64,000 nt of DNA from Triplophysa rosa. Taxonomy: Eukaryota > Chordata > Actinopteri > Cypriniformes > Nemacheilidae. A model generated the notes under the pieces. It did not search any database. It saw only the letters and a program-made list of their open reading frames with translations, and was not told the DNA's origin. A program made the translations under genes and the position numbers. Every line of letters starts with the position of its first letter. The first letter of the stretch is position 1. The DNA is taken from assembly GCF_024868665.1 (NCBI RefSeq), contig NC_079892.1, forward strand, positions 12,692,963-12,756,962. The letters run 5' to 3'. Below, one piece after another: positions 22,520 to 35,559 of the stretch.

Positions 22520-23660
22520 CAGTGTTGCCAGATTGGGTGGACAATTTCCAGCCCAAAGGCTCAATAAAACCCGCCCACTCCAACAAAAACCAGCCCAAAT
22601 TTTAACTGCCAAAATAATGTGATAGAAATGTATTGCAATGTCAATCAACGATGATAATGACCATTTTATCTCCTTAAAACGAACTATGACAAGATGAAAA
22701 AATATAATTAAACCAGGAAAACAGGTCAAACGGATCAAACAAAGCATTAAAGAGAGTTAGAAAATATGACTAATATGTCCAGAAACCACTTCAAAGCGAC
22801 AATCAAGAAATTAAACAATGACTTTAACCCTCAAAAAACACATTTTGTGCAAAAAGTGCCCACTATAATTAATCGGATTCAGAAAGCTGAATAGGCATTT
22901 TCCACTCGTTCATGAACTTCATTCACACACCACGGCAGCCAAAAATGTGCAATTCATTGATACATGCAACAGAAGAAAAAAAGAACAGCAGCAACAATAA
23001 TGTGCGCTTACCTTTGAGAGTTGCCTTAACATCTGACAGAACTACAGTACGTCTTTCGTGAAGTAAATATTGCAGAACATATAATGCAAATTTAACAAGT
23101 CCAGCAGCTGTCAAGGACGAGTATGATGAAGAGAAGTAACGTTTTACATTTTTTATTAAATCATTCAACTGCTGTGAATTCAGTTATAGTTGTATTTACA
23201 AAGTCTTTGAGTCTTCTGTCACCACATGTGTAATCCACGTTGTGAGATTTGAGTTACTCTCCCTAATCGTGCAACATATATTTGGGCCACTTTGGCATTG
23301 CGATCGCTTCAATATACAAAATCTGGTCCTTTATCACGCCAAAACCCTGTCACTCACGAGCCATCACATGATCTCAACTGTAGATTGATTGACAGGTGAG
23401 GTCTCACTATCCCAGACCTGATTGGTTAAACTGAACCAATAAGGGCTGTGTTAAGGAATAATGCGTTTATGACTGCACTTCACATTATTTTCGTAAATAA
23501 CTTAACTAATCAAAAGCAAAGAAAAGGCAAGCTGCTTGGGCGGGTTTTTAATTTCATAAGCAGCCCAAATTTTGTCCACCCGCCCAATGCCTTTTTCTCC
23601 GGTCTAACCCGTTCAAAAGAAGCCCAATTGGGCGGGAACCTGCCCAATCTGGCAACACTG
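22520..23660. mobile_element. hAT-like non-autonomous transposon (copy B)
   Basis: Same element as 14385-15525, with the same AGTACAGC flanks (22512-22519, 23661-23668). A second real insertion at an identical target is implausible, so it is part of the block duplication. Confidence 0.9.
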
Positions 23661-26626
23661 AGTACAGCATGTATTTTATAGGAAAATATTAATAATAATT
23701 ATACAGATATACCGGCCAATAATCGGTATCGGTCAATAAAAGCAATTCACACTAACAACAGCCGATATATGCCGTCAATCAAAAGAGGACAGGACAATGC
23801 AATAAATGTGAGTTCTGTATATAGAAAATGTTAAGAAACATCACCCGTTTGATGTTCAATATTAATAGTCAGTATGTGAATTAATAACATTCAGAAACTA
23901 AAGAAATTTTAATTTAATCTTCAGAATCGGTATCAGCCTATATCACTCTGGATAATCGGTATCGGTGAAGAAGTTTAGTATCGTGTATACTAATTAAATG
24001 TTCGGCATAAAACTGAAGTTGTGATGGTGTTTTCTTCCAAATTATGAAAAATACACTCTAAATTTTTTTTTTTTTTTTCAACCCATGGTTAGATCAAAAA
24101 GGGTCAAACCAATAGCAGGGCCACAAACTCTTCTGTTTCGCTCTCAGTTCAATTCTCTTCATATTAATCTTTTTCTTCAACTATGTGTCACATGTCAATG
24201 TGCGGCGTTAATTGAAAACTGCACTGAACCATTACAAAACCCAATTAGAAGTGGCTTGAACTCAATACTGTCAATGAGCAGTCACAGTAACCGTGGCCTT
24301 TATATATTGTGTTAGTTATTATCTGCCCGGTTTGACAGGGGACAGCTGAAATGACTGGTTGGGTTATAACATCAAGCTATCATACTGCTCATACTTTTTC
24401 AGCAGTATATAGTACATTCTGGGTTGTTTTTTTACCCATGGTTGGGTCAGATATGGGCAAAAACTTAATATTGCGGCAGCTGGGGCACCAAAAACAGTAA
24501 AATAACATTAATGCATAAAGAAATTTGCGACATCTTGTTATTTTCCATTCGGCATGTAAATTTGCAGTCTGTTTCTGTAAAAAAAAACATTCTGTAAAAT
24601 TACATTTGACTTTACAGAATGCTCTTTTTCTCTGGAGAAATATTTGAAACACACAAGAGATTCAACAAATGTTTTCATTTGCTCTTCATTTAATCTCATT
24701 AATATCTAAGATAAATAATTGATCGATTAAAGATATCTCATCAGTTTTTTCCCCTGTAAAAATTGGTGTAAAAATTGCACACTTTACCTTTAAGAATCAA
24801 GAAAAAGCAGGGAAATCCTCCAAGGTCAAGCCGCGATAAATTTTCCTAACACACTGACTGTCGGGAGAGTCATGTATACCGCTCTCATTATTATTACAAG
24901 AAAATTCATCAAAGCAAAGCGTCTGGCTAGATCTTGATCCAAGACCATCTTACTTTTTAAAAATTGTAGCTTCATCTATTATTGCATTCACTGTAAATCC
25001 GACCTGAAGTCAGATCGCACCGCAAGACAAAGCGCTGAACATAAAAAAAACTCTGAGATGAATCCCAGGCATGAGAAAGTGTCGGAAGGTACGAGCTCAG
25101 AATATTAATGAGGTTAATTAATTCTCCTTGTACAGGGGTAAACAGGCTCCGAGCAGAAGGCCCAGGCGCATTTCTCACGTCCGCTTATCCACCAGAACGA
25201 CAAAACACGGCCCCTCCACAAATCACATTTTAATTTCGTCTGCCCTGCGACGTGGAGGATAATGACCTGCGCGATCTGTTTCATCAGTCATCTTTGTCTT
25301 TGCGCGGATGAACTGAGAACAGCAGCTAGCCGGAAAGAGAAAATGTTTTGAGATGATCTATGCAAGGGTAATGCATTCATTAAACTTAGCAAGAATTTAA
25401 CGCTTTATGAAAATGCTACATGTTTACAAAAACTGGCTTCCCATATGACGTGTCCTTATTTTACATTCATGCATGTCTCCAAAAGCACTATTTTTATCCA
25501 AAGCAATACATTTAATACAAGTTACATGTTTTTATCAGTATGTGTGTTATCTGCTAATCAAACACCTGATGTTAAGCTAATATATGGGTTGTAAGCATAA
25601 TGTCTCTTTTTTTATGTTCTGATTTTGTGGGGGAAGTTGTACCCAATGTATTTAATAAATGAACAGACAAAAAGTGTTGGATGTGTTAAGCTGCATAAAT
25701 TTGTCCAAAAATTGTACAAGGACTTCTAGACTGTAAAAAACTGCACCAGCATCTATCTTGCCCTCCGCGTCCACATACCCACAATTTTCATTGACGCACA
25801 ACATGTAACTCCCACTCTGGAACCAAAGTTCTTGAATTAAGGTTAGAAAATCATATGAAAAAAAAGATAAATACAGCAAACAATCCTTTGGGCGACATTT
25901 TCAGACATAAGATATCTTTGTTTTTTATTGTCATCCATGCGTTTTGTTGTCAGCATTCATCTTACAACACAGACAGAAAGCATTGTAGTAAAGTTTTCAC
26001 TTAAGACCCAATAGCTAACAAGTTCATGAAAATAAATTGTTCTGTTATTACGTGATAAATTATTCACACCATTGTCTTTAGAGAGTAAAGTTGTACTGTA
26101 ATATTCTCAATAATGGTTACAACTAGTAATGTGTCGACTGTATCCCACAATGTAATGCGCTTAACTTGACCTACCATTTCAAGCGTGATGACCAAACCGT
26201 AAAACTTCTCGACTCATGTATCAGACTAGCAAAAGTCATTTATACACAAAATTGCATGAATATCTTCAATTTATTTTTTAAGATGATAACCAGCATCCCG
26301 AATTAAACATACAACCTAATGGAGTCGTGTGACAACAATGTAGCATACAACTTTCATTTATCACATAAAGCTGAACACATTGCATACTGCGCAGTATGCA
26401 GTATGCTAATATTCTCTTCTGAAAATAGAGTGCAGGTGCTTTAATGCCGTGAAAATTGCAGTTAATGATTATACACAAAGCCAAACTTAATCTTGTGTAA
26501 CTAAACACGATTTTCTGCAGCTGACTTTGCTTTCAGCAGTCGCTCTGACAGAGAACCGACTAGAAACATATCCCTTCTTTATCACATCCGCATGAGGCCA
26601 AGCACAAGCACGTAATGTTTTATACT

Positions 26627-27320
26627 AGGGTGACCATACATGCCATTTTTCCCGGACACTTTTCGGGTGCGTCATCCGGAGGTCGCATTTGTCGCAACCA
26701 TAACGTTTTTAACTGATATGTGAGAACCTCGGTGATGTATGCGGTGGACAAATGCGACCGCATCCGAGACGTGTCCGGGAAAAATGACATATATGCACCG
26801 TGTCCGTAATCGCCGCGAAAATGAGTATGAGTCATGAATAGTATGTCCGAAACCTCAGTATGCACAAAACAGTAGGCGAGAAATACCCGGATGGTCTACT
26901 ACTTCCGCCGAGATTCGGGAGTGTGGATCAGATGGACACTTCTCTATCCCATGATACCATGGGAGCTGAGCGACGGTCAAATTTAAAAAGTAAATCAAAT
27001 AAATATAGCGGAAAACTTTAAGGCGGACGTCCTTTATTACATTTGCTCCAATGTAAGTGCCAATAAATAAATTTCTCGTGTCTAAATTATGTTTTATCAA
27101 CGCTCACGTACGTATAGGTTGTTGTTAATACGTCACAGGTCAAAGAGCATATGGGTCACATGACCATGAAACATGGCGGATGCAGTATGTCTGAAATGTA
27201 TTCATACTACTCCCACTCATACTATATAGAACGTACTGTTTTAAAGGCCGATAGGTACTTATTCAAATTCAGTACGTACAGTCACAGTATGCGATTTCGG
27301 ATGCAACAATGGTCACCCTA
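26627..27320. mobile_element. hAT-like element with agggtgaccat ends (copy B)
   Basis: Copy of 18492-19185 carried by the 7,927-bp duplication, including the same imperfect TTATACT flanks. Confidence 0.65.
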
Positions 27321-28349
27321 CTTATACTCTAGAACAAGAAATGAAATAGCAACTGTTTTCTATTCGATTTTTGGTCTTAAAATAGCAACTGTATCAATGC
27401 TAATCTATTTTATTATCAAATCTAGAACTACAGTAAATAGCGGATTTGCTAAAGTTTTGGTTTGTTCATTCAAATCTTGACATAACACATTTGTTCGAGA
27501 CAAAATCTCATTTAGATTTCAATTTGAGTTGAATCTATTTGTAGCTCCCTTTGACTTCAGTAAGAAGCTTCATTTTATATTATTTTAAGGTTAAAAATAA
27601 CAGTGACTAATGTGCAGTCATTAATTTCACAGCACATTCATTTATGCTTAATTGCATCTTGTTTTGCTTACATTTGACATTGGGATTGATTGACTTGAAC
27701 GCTTTGAAGTCGGAGGCAGAGAATTTAAATATAAGTACTCTCACCCACGACTTCACCTGTGGCCGCAATAGCTTCACAATTGTCCATAATTTCCAATGAG
27801 ATGAGTCCTATCACAGAATTAAGTTCTATTACAACTTTACCCAACCAGCTTCTCTTCATCATCTCAGTTCAGACAGAAATGGTACAAACACAAGAGCATC
27901 GATTCTTCGGTACATGTCCACACAACCTTGGTTTCCACTGACGCACAACATGTATGACACAAAGCTGCCACTTCAGATTCTGGACATACGGTTGGAAAAT
28001 TATATGAAAGGCAAGAAATAAGAGGAAAATGCCTGGCTATGAAAGCTGAATGAGGATCTCCACCCAAAGCCATCTTTGTAGCAACATGTTTTCTTAGTTA
28101 TTTTTTGGAAAATCTTATTTAAGTGTTTATTTCTCAAAATTGCCTCGGTTATTGAACATGAAGGTAAAATATATGTGCAAGCGCTGATGATGTACATTCA
28201 CAGTTTGCAATAATAAATGTTACTGTCGTCACAATGGGAAATGTCATGCTACGTGCTCCTGAATGAATACATCTTATGTAAAACTCCTTGAAGCCCTGAG
28301 CAGTAAATACCATCGCAAAAGAATAAAAGATGAGCAGTAAATGGCATCA

Positions 28350-28800
28350 CAAAAGAATAAAAGACAGAAAGTCCCAAATGATGTTCTATTTTCTCCTTTC
28401 AGCTCCTCTTTATTAATGCATGCTGCCTTAGAATACTTATTTTAGGGGAAAGTTCAGCATATCATCCATATTTGATCACAAATTCTCATGTATTGCAAAA
28501 ATCTAAATAATGTAAGGTTATGTAAGAATTATTGCTAAGCGTTGTATAAGCGTTGCTCTCTAATGTAGGCTTACCATTACTGATGCTTATACATCAGGCT
28601 AAAATGAAGTGTGCTATTATTTTTCAATGCAATAATGCAGGCATCTTGGGCGTGATATCAAATGACATCTCCCTTACTTTGGGGTTGATCTGCCTAAAGT
28701 TCAGAGGTCAAACGTCTGACTTCGAGCACTGTTCAAGACGTTATTTCCAAGTAAGTTTCAGAGTCACCTCCAACACAGCTGTGTAATAAAATAATAAAAT
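28350..28800. other. No gene recognised
   Basis: Unique AT-rich DNA after the duplicated block. Short chance frames only. Confidence 0.35.
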
Positions 28801-28814
28801 AAACAATAAATAAT

Positions 28815-29020
28815 AATGTAGTAACGTTGTTAAAACGTTCCACTAATCAATGTATGAATAGTGCTTTATGATAACGTTCTTAGAACGTTTTCTAATCATC
28901 AAAAATGTTTGAAACAACGTTCTACTAACATTTCCGCCAAAATGTTCATTTATAAACTTTCAGAGTACTTTCATACAACGTTAGTCAAAGTTCTGAGAAC
29001 GTTTCCTGTTAGCTGGGATA
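28815..29020. repeat. AACGTT-rich dispersed repeat
   Basis: Reiterated gtaacgttgttaaaacgttc, gataacgttcttagaacgtt and gttctgagaacgtttcctgt ending with gttagctggg, a typical fish repeat built on AACGTTC units. Confidence 0.5.
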
Positions 29021-29798
29021 AGACCCTCATCAGATTTGTTCAATAAAGAAATTGAACCACCCTAACAGCAGGTGCAACTCTCACAGCAGCACTCTTTCCA
29101 GCCCACTGCTGACCTGGTGCCAGTCATGGGGCAGTCATAACTGCGGGAGAGTGACAGGCCAGCGGGGTGGAGAAGGCATGGTACAGCGGAGGTGACAGAG
29201 CTAGCATATACTGCATGCTCATATGAGAGACACCAGATCCCAAGCAGTCTGACACATCACAGCTGTCACTAATAATCCCCACATGCTCACAATGAGATGA
29301 AGCTCTGCTTTAGGTGTTTATGATACAGTCTGGAAACCCTCCACTGAGTTTTGATGGGTTTGCTAAGGAACATATGCTAAGTCCTTGTAACAGTTGCTTG
29401 AGTCCAAATTTCAATTTGATCGCACCTCCTCCAGCTGTTCTGCGTGAAACGTGGTGGCTTTTCAGAATGTCTTCGTTGTCAACGGAATTAATTAAAACAG
29501 AAAGTGGCTAAAACTCAAGCCAAGGACAAAAAAGAAGAAAGACCGCATGCACCCCCCCCCAAAAAATAGTCTTTAATGTTACTAATTAAATGTTACATGA
29601 TTAAAAACAGGCAACTGTTTTCCAAAAAATATATATTTTTCAGTTAGCAAAATATCAGTTCAAATGTTTATTAGTTTAACAGTCACCTAAACAATATTTA
29701 ATAAAATAGGTTGATGCTTTGTGCAAATATCTTATGCTAATGTCAAATAAGATGGCATTAACAAATGGCACCCCTTGAGTAGTTTATGAGGCCTACTT
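29021..29798. other. Unique sequence, no gene recognised
   Basis: 29085-29300 is balanced in composition and free of repeats; it could be conserved non-coding DNA. A run of nine C followed by A-rich sequence lies at about 29552. No coding exon with splice sites was found. Confidence 0.3.
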
Positions 29799-30430
29799 TT
29801 AAAGGAACAGGGTTTTTAGGAGGATCTATTCACAGAAATGCAATATAATATAGAAAACTATTTCTTCAGAGGTGTATAAAGACCTTACATAATGAACCGT
29901 TATGTTTGTAATACCTTAGAATAAGCTGTTTATATCTACATACAGAGCGGCCCAACATACATTGAATTCGCCGCCATGTCTTGTACAGCAGCCCTAAACG
30001 GACAAACAACTCTACAACACGCGTTTCCTCTTCCTCTCCCCTGGAAAGACTTTATAATATTAACTCAGGTCCTAGCTCCTGCCTGACTTTTATCCTTCTT
30101 TTAATACTTAAAATCCACAGACCTTTTAGTTTATGTAATAAATAAGACATCGCTCTTTCTACAGTCTTTCTAATGCCCGCATGATCTCTTCCCTGCGTCA
30201 ACATGAGAAGACACGCTGTCTCAGCCGACGACATCTTTTTGTACTGTGGTGGCCACCGTCGTGTTTGGACTGAGAGATTCGTTGCAAATCTATAATACAA
30301 CGATAGTGGCCGCTGTAAATCAAAAACTGCGCCTTTAATTTTATTGTAATCAACAATAATTAAACACAAACAGTAAAGAATACTGTGGCCTCACTTCCAT
30401 GCACAGCCACTAGATGGCGCATCTACATCA
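29799..30430. repeat. TTAA-target MITE family, member 1 (diverged)
   Basis: Begins TTAA (29799-29802) then aggaacaggg and shares gaggtgtataaagaccttac, gccctaaacggacaaac and ccactagatg with the elements at 47965-49670 and 62116-62513. About 30052-30200 has no counterpart in those and may be an insertion. The right end is unclear. Confidence 0.6.
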
Positions 30431-30599
30431 TTCATCAGCGTTTGTCAGCATTAAAGAGTAAATATACCTTGATTTTTAAGGTCCCACTTTGGTTTATGGA
30501 GTGTCCAACAACAAATTTACGTACATACAAGGCGTAAAAACACTATTATTTTGTTATAATACGCAGTTTTTCTTACCTTACTTCTTGACTGACTCTCAA

Positions 30600-31020
30600 A
30601 TGATTCGTTCGGCGAATCATCCGTCTAATCCCCTCCTTTTCACAAGCGTACTCTGATCTGATTGGTCAGATGGTCTAGTCTGCTGTGATTGGTCTACCAG
30701 TCCTAGCAAAACGAAGGCGGGGACTATATGTAGTGACGTAAGTCCACGGCGGTTCGCGAATCGGACTAGGGCACGACTCATTTGCGTGATTTAGAGTTGA
30801 CTCCCTTTTTCCAAGCCAATAACTTTGTTATTCATTCATCTTCGGCTTTACAACTTGGCAGACTGCTTACTTTCACACACGGCAACATTACACACTGCAT
30901 GAAATGTAATTTACATGATCTCGTAATATGTACTCTTTAATCCACATGTATTTGCAAACGCTGCATGTTGCAGTTTTAGTGAATTTGAATGTAAGCATTC
31001 AGTAGAGACTTCAACGCATT
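30600..31020. repeat. Dispersed repeat related to 7865-8150
   Basis: 30655-30705 (tctgattggtcagatggtct, gctgtgattggtctacc) is the reverse complement of 8030-8080. A short inverted phrase pair surrounds it (gattcgttcggcgaatc; ggttcgcgaatcggac). No frame. Confidence 0.5.
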
Positions 31021-31134
31021 TATATATAGAGACAGTGTCAAGATCGGCCATTTGTATAGTTTCAAGCAATTAAATCACGGAATGGCCTATTTTAGTCTCT
31101 GTATAGATAATGTTATAATGTTAATGTCAGGTTA

Positions 31135-31626
31135 AGCCAAGAAGGAGAACCCAAATGCAGGCAGCGGATACAAAAACTCAGAACTTTAATTAACAAAATA
31201 AAGACCCACGATGGGGGAAAAACAATCACAGAACAATAACAAATGTAAAACTAAGACTTACCACGAGGGGGCAAAAAACAAGAGAGAACAGGAACAACAA
31301 AACTAGACACTTTTCTGGAACTTGACAGGACTGGAATACTGGAACTAAGACACAAGGTAAGTATATCCACTAAGCAAAACAAAACAGCACAGGACAGCAA
31401 ACACAAGGGCATTAAATAGGGGAACTAACAAGGGATAATAACACTAGGCAGGTGGAGGGGATAATTACAGGCGGGAAGCTAGACGAGGAAACGAGGGGGC
31501 GGGGTCAAGACGGGACAGGGGAGCACATGGCCAAACAAACAATGGCCATGTGCATCCACACAAAACACGTGGGACTGTCATGATCCTGCCACAAGACTAG
31601 AAAAGAAGACAAGGTGAGGCATGACA
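31135..31626 (-). mobile_element. Solo LTR with perfect 5-bp target duplication
   Basis: TGTCAGGTTAAGCC at the left and GGCATGACA at the right, flanked by GTTAA at 31130-31134 and 31627-31631. It is the same family as 10792-12443 in the opposite orientation: on the minus strand it shows the TATA-like ccctatttaatgccc and a TTTATTTTGTTAATTAA stretch. The sense-strand start again has a short inverted repeat. 492 bp, no internal region. Confidence 0.85.
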
Positions 31627-31825
31627 GTTAAAGCATATCATACATACATTTTCTGTATACGTTACAAAACGCTGTTCAGTTCACCACTTTATTAAAAATG
31701 ACACCACACGTTTTTTTGAGTAACAAAACAGCTGTGTTTGGCGTATATTTTTCACTGACTCTCTGGATACATAAAGATAACTCGCAAAATTATGTTCTGA
31801 ATGAATCGGTCACTCTGCATTTATA

Positions 31826-31905
31826 ACAATAATAATAATACATTTATTTTATATAGCGCCTTTAAAAGTTGCTTTCTCAAAGCGCTTTACAACAAACATT
31901 GCAAG
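31826..31905. repeat. AAT microsatellite plus agcgcctttaaa repeat
   Basis: A short (AAT)n followed by tatatagcgcctttaaaagt and ctcaaagcgctttacaac, an inverted agcgc/gcgct motif common in fish repeats. Confidence 0.5.
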
Positions 31906-32442
31906 CGTGTGCATGCCGTAGAGAGCGTAGAAAGGATCCTGTTGGCCGGCTGTATGATGGCTACATGCACATCCCCAAACCCCCAACCTCCGAATTAAAA
32001 TAAATCAAATGTATGCAAAAAGTACAAAAAATAGGGAAATCCATATTTATACGGAAAAATCACATCCCTGCTCAAACCTAGTGAGCTGCCAATGACAATG
32101 GTTATGTTTATACCCTAAAAAACAGGTCGTTACCAACAGAATTGCATAACTAACCTGGAATATTTCTTTAAAGACCCACTGAAGTGTCTAAAATTTGCCT
32201 AAAAGTGCAGCTTTGTTTGATGCTAATGTAATTTCCATTGAACACTGAAGTTAGGGTGGGACATATCATCTGGCTCCTCCCCTTTAAAAATAACCAGTAG
32301 TTTCATTTACCTCACAGCCTGCAATTTGATGAAAATCACTGGTCAGTAATGGTGGAAGTGAAAGTAACACTTTGTACACTGACTGTATATCTGCGTATAT
32401 CTTCTAAATGCATATTTGTTTTGGGGCACACTAGCATACAGA
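31906..32442. other. No gene recognised
   Basis: Mixed AT-rich DNA; 32168-32350 (taaagacccactgaagtgtc) has the look of a MITE end but no partner was found. Confidence 0.3.
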
Positions 32443-33159
32443 TTAGTGATGCGCGGGTCGAGGTTTTTTCCAACCCGAGGGTCCCGCTTTAATGAAATAA
32501 TTTGGAATGCCCCAGCCCACACCGCACCACTGTATCTATTTTTACAACTCGCCCCACACCCGCGACCATTAAATAGACATACTAGGCATTGTAATGTAAA
32601 TGAAAACAGACTTTATTTCAGCCTAAAAGTGCTTGGAAACATCGCCCTGTAAACTGGCAACAACATACGCTTATGAACCATAGAAACTGGCACTTCACGT
32701 ATTTCTGAGAACCGGTCCCAAACATTCGATTTAGCAGCTTGACCTTCTTTTCTTTTAATGGTGTAAATTCCCGACCTTAATTTCTCCCGCGCCTCGTCTT
32801 CCATCTTCACTTTATTTCTCCATTTGTTTTGTTATTGTGGCTGGTGGCGGGAGCTGCTTGGCGCTTTCGTGACGTGTTCGGTTTGGGGACATCACACAAG
32901 TTACGTTGCTACGTAGGCCTACGTATTGTAACCTTATCAAAGAACCTGATAAAATATGAAAATATATATTCCAAAATATTTAATATAGACTATAGGGAAT
33001 TGCACGCAACATACATGTTTTTTTATTTAGTTTTTAATGACCCGCCCCAATCTGCCCCACATTACCTTCAACATTACCTCAGAAGGTAAAAAAGAAATTG
33101 TCAATAGAAGTTCTTTACCCACCGCAACCCGTGTTATGAGATGACCCGCGCATCACTAA
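32443..33159. mobile_element. hAT relic with 17-bp perfect inverted ends
   Basis: Left end TTAGTGATGCGCGGGTC (32443-32459), right end GACCCGCGCATCACTAA (33143-33159). Flanking eight bases (ATACAGAT left, TCACAGAT right) agree at six of eight. The interior carries on the minus strand the start of a BED/hAT-type protein, so this is an internally deleted derivative of an autonomous hAT element. Confidence 0.8.
32613..32810 (-). pseudogene. hAT transposase N-terminal fragment
   Basis: A 65-codon minus-strand frame inside the hAT relic. It starts MKMEDEAREKLRSGIYTIKR and includes KSNVWDRFSEIRE, which resembles the start of fish hAT/ZBED-type transposases where an acidic leader and a K-x-VW motif precede the BED zinc finger. 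The zinc ligands are not present before the stop, so it is a fragment. The assignment is by motif resemblance and by its position inside a TIR pair. Confidence 0.5.
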
Positions 33160-33175
33160 TCACAGATATCCTTAA

Positions 33176-33456
33176 AAAATGAAAATTCTTTCATCATTTA
33201 TTCACCCTCATGTTGTTCAAAACCTGTATATGACTCTTCTGTGGAACACAAAAGAAGATATTTTGAGAAATGTCTCAGTGGTATTGTGTTCATTCAATGG
33301 AAGTCAATGGGGTCCAATGCTGTTTGGTTGCCAACGTTGTTCAAAATATCATCTTTTGTGTTCTGCAGAAGAAAGAAAATCATATGGGTTTGGAATGACA
33401 TGAGGATGAATAATTGATACAAGACTTTTCACTTTTGGGTGAACTGTCCCTTTAGC
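33176..33456. repeat. Fish MITE with tcatcatttattcaccctc and ggtgaactgtccctttag
   Basis: Contains the widely dispersed phrases catcatttattcaccctcat, gttgttcaaaacctgtatat, gtcaatggggtccaat and the end gggtgaactgtccctttag. The left end is truncated. A related end sits at 44120-44180 (ggaagttcacccaaaaatc). Confidence 0.7.
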
Positions 33457-34446
33457 GGACTTTAATACAGCATTCTTATGCAAAACAGTGTTGAAATGAA
33501 CAAAGGTTTTGGCGACAAACTTTGGCATTTGACAGGGGGCGATTGGATGAGCAAACCTCACTATGGAAGCCAAAATGCAATCAAATCTTCGGTCAATGTT
33601 TTTCTCATTCAGTCCATCGATTTGGATGCAGCCAAACTGAAACTCAATGGACATAATCTGCTCAGTGCTCATAAAGCCGGGCTCAACAGCGGCTCCTGGC
33701 ACAGCTCTGGTCCTGATTTATTAACTCCCTAATAGGCTTATGGCTGCCACCCCATCACTGGCAATGACATTTTTGCTGAGCGCCAATCTCTTGCTTTTGT
33801 GGGTATGTTTGTATGAGCCAAGCTCTGTGGTGACTCCTCATTCTTATAATTCACATTCCCTCCGGACAGGAAGGGGGAAGTTAAGTTCAGTCAAAGATTT
33901 ATCCAAATATCACATATCGACCAACATTACCTCAGAAGGTAAAACAAACTATTAACGCGCACTTCTGACATTACAGTTTTTACTGTAATACAGTCATGCT
34001 TGAATCACTACTCTTAGTGTGTTGTTCCACACATTGTATGCGTATGTAAGTGTGTCTGCATGTTGTGGTTTTAAGTGCTTTTAAAAACAACCCCCTCTAC
34101 CCTTTAATGATTTCCTTCTGGCCATGCGTGCATCACTTCAAATGTACCCGCTCGCAAATGTACGGGCAATTTATAAAGGGTCCCCACAATAAAAACTAAT
34201 TTAGCCTTGGCGGTGTCCTTCTGACCACGTGGCTTGTAATTATTTTCCTATCTTGCCGTGCTCTGTTCATGCGGCTACAAGGTTACAGATGATGTGCACC
34301 CGTGGAGGCACAACTGCAAGCTACATGTGATGAATCTCATTATTACACTAAGAGGTGAGGATGACAATATGATGAAGGGTCGCCTGCTAGAGATGTGACT
34401 CAAGAGAGCCGCAAACACTGTGGATCTCTGTGACAACGAGCGGTAA
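33457..34446. other. Unique block, CNE-like in part
   Basis: 33480-33790 and 34110-34420 are repeat-free, of balanced composition and contain TAAT/ATTA-rich cores (cttgtaattattttcctatc). No exon with splice sites and coding bias was found; conserved regulatory DNA is one possible reading. Confidence 0.3.
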
Positions 34447-35493
34447 ATATATCGTCGCTGTCTGGCGGAATCCTCGTATCTCCAAAATCATTATTTTTCA
34501 GGAAATTTAAAAAACTGCATATTTTTTGAGTTATTAAACATTGTATCGTTAAAGTTGGCATTATACCTTATATTGCTATCATATACTGTTGTGTACCAAC
34601 ATTAACACAACATTTCCCCAAAACCATGTTTAATCGGAGATACAAGGTTTATGACTTGGGAGCAGGGAGATACGAGATTACGCTGTCATTGATAAGAATG
34701 GTACGGACACAGACGTCGCAGCTGCCAGCAGTGTTCATCAAAGTCTGCGGTCGCGTTGAGCCTTTTGACAAGAGACGAGGCTTTAAGAGCTAATGATTGT
34801 GGTTACATACATCTTCCTAAACTCTATTTTAAACGTTAGAGCTATGAGTGATGCAATACCAAAATAAAACGTTAAACAGGCTGTCTAATATAGGCGGAAA
34901 TTAATCTGCACGCAAATAAAGTCGGCAGTCACGTTGAGCCTCTTGACAAGAGAAAAGGCTTCAATAGTTAACCAAAGCTAACGACTGTGGTTACATACAT
35001 CTTCCTAAACTCTATTTTAAAGGTTTAAGAACTATAAGTGATGTAATACAAAAAACGATGAGCTGACTATAGGCTGTCTAATAGGAGGAAATTCGCCAAA
35101 TCTGCTCGCAAACTTACCTTCGTGGCTCATGGGCTTCCTTCTGCACCGAAGAATTACAGCTATCGATTTTTAACAAAACAGGCCTACTCAAATGTATCTA
35201 ACCTAACTATTTTCACTCGTTATTGTCTAAAAAACTTTCAATCAGGAGACGTAATGCTGAGATGCTCCTGCGGAGTGAAGAAGAGGTGGAGTTACAAGAC
35301 TTCTCAGACAGTTGAAGTGTCCAATGGAGTTAAGAGATTTGCTCTCAAGCTATTTTCAACACTTTAGATTGGTTAATAATTTGTAAAAATAACAGACCCA
35401 CATGGGGACTGACCAATAGCATCGATTTGTGAAAAAATATGAAATTGACCAAATTTGGAGATAGGAGGTTTCCGCCCGACAGCGACGATATAT
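34447..35493. mobile_element. TIR element with ~40-bp ends and internal tandem duplication
   Basis: The left end atatatcgtcgctgtctggc ... tatctccaaa pairs with the right end tttggagata ... gacagcgacgatatat. 1,047 bp. Inside, a ~178-bp unit is repeated (starts near 34742 and 34920; shared ggttacatacatcttcctaa, actctattttaaa, ggctgtctaata). An 81-codon frame (35122-35367) inside has no domain. No transposase; the TATATA nature of the end hides the target duplication. Confidence 0.75.
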
Positions 35494-35559
35494 ATGATGC
35501 CTTTGGGTCAAATAACTGTACGTGTATGCGTATAAGAAAGTCTGTATGTTCAGAATAGC

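Larger units (their letters stand above)
20423..28349. repeat. 7,927-bp direct duplication, copy B
   Basis: Second copy of 12288-20214. At 28349 it continues into unique DNA (cacaaaagaataaaagacag), which extends a local short repeat (gcaaaagaataaaagatgag), so this right edge looks like the genuine genomic continuation while copy A's right edge does not. Confidence 0.95.

Noticed and set aside
20423..28349. Recent genuine segmental duplication
   Set aside because: Not excluded, but edges at N bases and inside an LTR make an assembly error the better explanation.
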